Notes under the pieces: generated by a model
What the model was told of the DNA's origin: nothing
The model's database searches: none
What the model saw: only the letters and a program-made list of their open reading frames with translations
Shown: positions 60,301 to 64,000 of the stretch, in pieces
Numbering within the stretch: position 1 is the first letter of the stretch
Layout of the letters: each line of letters opens with the position of its first letter
Translations under genes and position numbers: made by a program
NCBI GenBank assembly: GCA_963210315.1
Contig: OY723271.1
Span: 1,984,001-2,048,000, forward strand
Direction: 5' to 3'
From: Rhynchopus euleeides
Taxonomy: Eukaryota; Euglenozoa; Diplonemea; Diplonemida; Diplonemidae
DNA: 64,000 nt

Positions 60301-63300
60301 CTCAGGGCTTTCCGCGGAGAAGGGTCGGTGGGAGATCCAGTTGGAGTCGCTCCGTAAGGAGAACCACTCGCTGGTGGGGACCATGCTTCTCGCTGCAGGG
60401 AGCGTTGCATACACAGGGCCTTTTACTGCGCAGTTCAGGACTCGGCTGATCAAGACGTGGACCACCGCTATTATGGAGAGGAATATCCCGGTGGCTCAAG
60501 GATTTTCCTTCGACAGCATTGCGGATCCGGTGAGGGTGCGGACGTGGGGTATCAAGGGGCTGCCGCTGGACAAATTCTCCATCGAGAATGCGACGATTGT
60601 GGAGAAGTCGCACCGCTGGTGCCTCTGCATCGACCCGCAGGGGCAGGCGAACAACTGGATCAAAAACATGCAGCGGGGCAACGGGCTGACCGTGCTGAAG
60701 CAGAGCGAGGGGAAGTTCATGCAGAAGATGGAGTCCTGCATCCGTGCGGGCATCCCTGTCCTGCTGGAGAATGTGGGTGAGGAGCTGGACGCCTCCCTTG
60801 ACCCGGTGCTCCTGAAGCAGACTGTGAAGAAGCAGGGCAGGCTGTACATCCGCCTGGGTGACCAGGATGTCGAGTACGAGCCCTCCTTTAAGCTGTTCAT
60901 CACCACCAAGATGCCCAACCCGCACTACATGCCTGAGCTGCAGATCAAGGTGACAGTCATCAACTTCACAGTGACGCAGAAGGGGTTGGAGGACCAGCTC
61001 CTTGCCGACGTGGTGCGTTGCGAGAAGGCGGAGCTCGAGGAGCAGCTGGACCAGGTTGTGGTGCAGATCGCAGACGGGAAGGCACAACTGAAGGCAATCG
61101 AGGACAAGATCCTGATGCAGCTGGCGGAGGCGACGGGCAACATCCTCGACAATGAGGTCCTGATCAACGCGCTGGGGGAGAGCAAGGTCACATCCGAGGC
61201 TATCAGCGTGGACGTCGCGAAGGGCGAGAAGGCGAAGACGGAGATTGCCGCAACACGTGAGCTGTACCGACCTGTCGCCACACGAGGCTCTCTCCTGTAC
61301 AGCGTGATCGCGGAGATCGGCGGGATGGACCACATGTACCAATACTCGCTGGACTTCTTCAAGCTGCAGTTCCAGCAGACACTCCTCCGGACGGAGAAGG
61401 CGGACGATATCGAGAGGAGGACTGCCATCCTGATCCCTGCCGTGACGGCGAACATCTACAACACCATCTGCAGGGGGCTGTTCGAGAAGGACAAACAGCT
61501 GTTCGCCTTCCTGATGGTGGCGCAGATCCACCGCGCCTGCGGCGACATCGCGGAGGACGAGTGGGCCTTCATGCTGCGCGGCAGCGGTGGGATGCGCCCG
61601 CAGAAGCCGATGGACAAACCCAGCTTCGTGGCAGACTACGCCTGGAATGAGGTGCAGGTGCTCTCCGAGCAAGAGGCCCTGTCGTCCTTCGCACAGGATG
61701 TTATGAGCTATCAGGCGGACTGGAAGGCATGGATCCAGTCGGACGAGCCGCACCTGCAGCCCCTCCCCTGCGACTATGGGAAGAAGTCCAGCTTGCAGCG
61801 GCTCCTGATCCTGCGCTGCCTCCGCGAGGACAAGGTGCTGTACGGCATCACCCAGGTGGTTGGGGACTACCTCGGGAAGATGTTCACCGAGTCCCCCCAG
61901 TTCGACCTCGACTCGTCATACGCCGACTCGTCGAACGTGTCGCCCATCATCTTCATCCTCACGGAGGGGACGGACCCCACACCTGTGTTCTACGAATTCG
62001 CTGCGGCAAAGGGGTTCCAAGACAGGATGCTTGTCAGGTCTCTGGGGCAGGACCAGGGTGTGTTCGCACAGCAGTATATCCAGGAGGGGATGAAGACGGG
62101 CGACTGGGTGTACCTCCAGAACTGCCACGTGTATGGGTCGTGGATGCCCACCCTGGAGAAGCTGTGTGAGGAGCTGCAGACGAAAGATGTCCATCCGGAC
62201 TTCAGGCTGTGGCTGACTTCACGCCCTGACAAGTCCTTCCCCGTCGCCATCCTGCAGAGTGGGATCAAGATCACAAAGGAGCCCCCGCAGGGCCTCAAGG
62301 CGAACCTCCGTGACTCCTTCTCCGGCGCCATCTCGGAGGAGATGTGGAACAGCTGCAAGAACGAGAACCCGTGGAAGAGGCTGCTCTTCGCCCTGACCTT
62401 CTTCCACGGCATCATCCAGGAGAGGCGGAAGTACGGCTCCCTGGGGTGGAACATCCTCTACTCCTGGAATCAGAGCGATCTGAATGCGTCGATTGTCACG
62501 CTGAAGCAGTATCTCGACGACTGCCAGCCGGATGATCTTCCGTTCCAGGCCCTGACGTACCTCACAGGGGTGATCAACTACGGGGGGCGTGTGACAGATT
62601 TCCTCGACACCCGGTGCCTCCGCCACATGCTGGCGAAGTTCTTCCTGCCGGAGACGGTGTCCGGAAAGTTTGACATCACCCCGGATGGGGTCTACCACAT
62701 CCCGTCGGACATCGCGTCTCTCGAGACCTGCAAGCAGTACCTCTCGGATCTGCCGCCTTATGAGAAGCCAGAGGTGTTTGGGCTGCACGGCAATGCGGAC
62801 ATCACGCGCGAGAAGAATGAATCTCTCAGGATGATCAACACGCTGGTGGATGTGCAGCCGAAGGCGGGGTCTGGCGGGGGTGGGCGGTCCACCGATGACA
62901 TGGCGATGGACCTGGCGACGGATTTCTTCGAACGGCTGCCGGAGGTGATCGACAGGGACAACGGGCACGAGGAGTCGTACCGCATCACGGAGACAGGGGA
63001 CATGGTGTCGCTGGGCACCTTCCTGATCCAGGAGATTGACGTGTTCAACTTCTTGCTGGGAGTGATGCGGCGCACGCTGCTGGGGCTGATGTCCGCCATC
63101 AAGGGTGAGGTTGTCATGTCGTCCGAGCTGGAGCGCATGTTCAACGATTTCCTTGTCAACAAGTATGTCCCCGTTTGGGTTTGGGGGGAATGCGTGTTCG
63201 GGTGGGAGGGGTGTGGCAGGTAAAAACGGCAGGATGCATTGCGGGAGTGCGTCAACAGGGGAGGTTTTGGGGTCAACAAACTGTGAGTTACGACAAGTGA

Positions 63301-64000
63301 TGATGAATCAGCACTGTGCGGACACACACACACACATCACAGGGTGCCTGACAACTGGGGCGGCATGAAGCTGAGCTACCTCAGCAAGAAGCCTCTCGCG
63401 TCGTGGTTCAAAGACACGCTGAACCGCATCAGCTTCCTGAAGGAGTGGAACGACGATGGCCCGCCCACGTCATTCTGGGTGCCTGGCTTCTACTTCCCAC
63501 AGGTATGGTTGGGCACAGCACCCTCCCTATATTTCATCCCCGCGGGTTGCATGCACGTCGCATATTTGCTGGGTTGAACTTGGGAAAGGAAGGGAGGGGC
63601 CCGGTGGGAGGCCAAGGCAGATCCCGCAGCTGCCGGCCCACCACATCCACACCCATCATCCGCAGGGGTTCTTAACTGCCGTGCTGCAGACGCACAGCAG
63701 ACGCTTCAAGATCCCGATCGACGAGCTCAAGTTCCGTACGCATGTGATGGACTGGTCTGAGCCTGAGATGATCTTGGAGGAACCGCACACAGGCGTGTAC
63801 TGCCACGGCTTCACGCTCGAAGGCTGCAGGTGGGATTCATCGTCGAAGTCGCTCACAGAGTCCAGCAAAGGTGAGCTGCACACAGCGTTCCCAGTCATCT
63901 GGCTGGAGCCAATTATCGTGTCGGAGAGTGTGGGTGACCCGGCGACAACGTACGAGACCCCGATGTACAAAACCACCACGCGTGCAGGGACACTGTCGAC
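51308..64000 (+). CDS. Axonemal dynein heavy chain, inner-arm type, right end cut by the window
   Basis: Exons 51308-63162, 63343-63502 and 63666 to beyond 64000 code at least 4,116 residues of a motor that slides microtubules in the flagellar axoneme. The start is the first ATG of the frame. The tail holds the HFCISASGCVHVKPGHPSEV and FTQWRRNVRFRLYCQ blocks. AAA1 has GPAGTGKTES (about residue 1441) and CFDEFNRI; AAA2 has GLTNTGKT (about 1722); AAA3 has GVTGVGKS (about 2126); AAA4 has GVGGSGRQSL (about 2476). The stalk coiled coils and microtubule-binding tip lie at about residues 2730-3030. Exon 2 gives NKVPDNWGGMKLSYLSKKPL and exon 3 the GFLTAVLQTHSR and YKTTTRAGTLS blocks of the C-terminal domain. 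An acidic Glu/Ala insert (about 1960-1990) follows AAA2. The tail blocks recall DNAH6; the subtype is a tentative call. Donors are GTATGT and GTATGG. Confidence 0.95.

Overview
The window comes from a GC-rich nuclear genome of a flagellated microbial eukaryote. It has spliceosomal introns, long C and G homopolymer runs, an axonemal dynein heavy chain, a mitochondrial complex I subunit and several retroelements. Fourteen introns could be placed. They use GT-AG borders and 11 of the 14 donors begin GTATGN. The lineage cannot be fixed from sequence alone; an alga or protist, possibly an alveolate, is a guess. Every confidently called host gene and every coding transposon reads on the + strand.

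Layout, left part. 1-2.1 kb: 3' end of a non-LTR retrotransposon (zinc knuckle plus RNase H), lying just upstream of the last exon of a class I haem peroxidase. 3.6-6.5 kb: a 958-aa unrecognised helical protein. 7.3-9.5 kb: a coiled-coil protein. 12.0-14.2 kb: a secreted GH3 glycosidase (beta-xylosidase type). 15.1-17.2 kb: a four-exon coiled-coil protein with spectrin-like segments. 19.5-20.2 kb: a small membrane protein. 21.2-22.0 kb: a satellite with a repeat of about 190 bp. 22.2-23.6 kb: a near-perfect AT-rich palindrome split by two copies of a 345-bp TA-flanked element. 24-27.7 kb: a 3'-truncated tyrosine-recombinase retroelement. 28.5-30.6 kb: NDUFA9-like complex I subunit, five exons.

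Layout, right part. 31.3-32.4 kb: a non-autonomous hAT-like element carrying other repeats. 34.1-35.7 kb: a hAT element with an 8-bp target duplication that contains a helicase fragment of Helitron/Pif1 type. 35.9-36.8 kb: a 198-aa three-exon gene. 38.3-41.5 kb: two tandem intronless eIF4A-derived genes whose helicase motifs are all degraded. 41.7-46.7 kb: a complete tyrosine-recombinase retroelement with split direct repeats and gene order ORF1, YR, RT-RNase H. 47.4-49.0 kb: a coiled-coil gene. 50.0-50.8 kb: an unrecognised basic protein. 51.3 kb to the right edge: an axonemal dynein heavy chain with an 11.9-kb first coding exon, cut by the window end.

The points most worth following up are: (1) a short dispersed repeat of about 50 bp, in the same orientation inside introns of three genes and at two other places, which may be an introner-type element; (2) the palindrome with nested insertions, whose uninterrupted arm keeps both empty sites; (3) the tandem dead-helicase pair; (4) retroelements with the recombinase ahead of RT and a W-x-D-N motif in place of Y-x-D-D. 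The genes do not form one pathway. A flagellar theme (dynein, possibly the coiled-coil proteins) and a mitochondrial theme (NDUFA9) are the only functional groupings visible.
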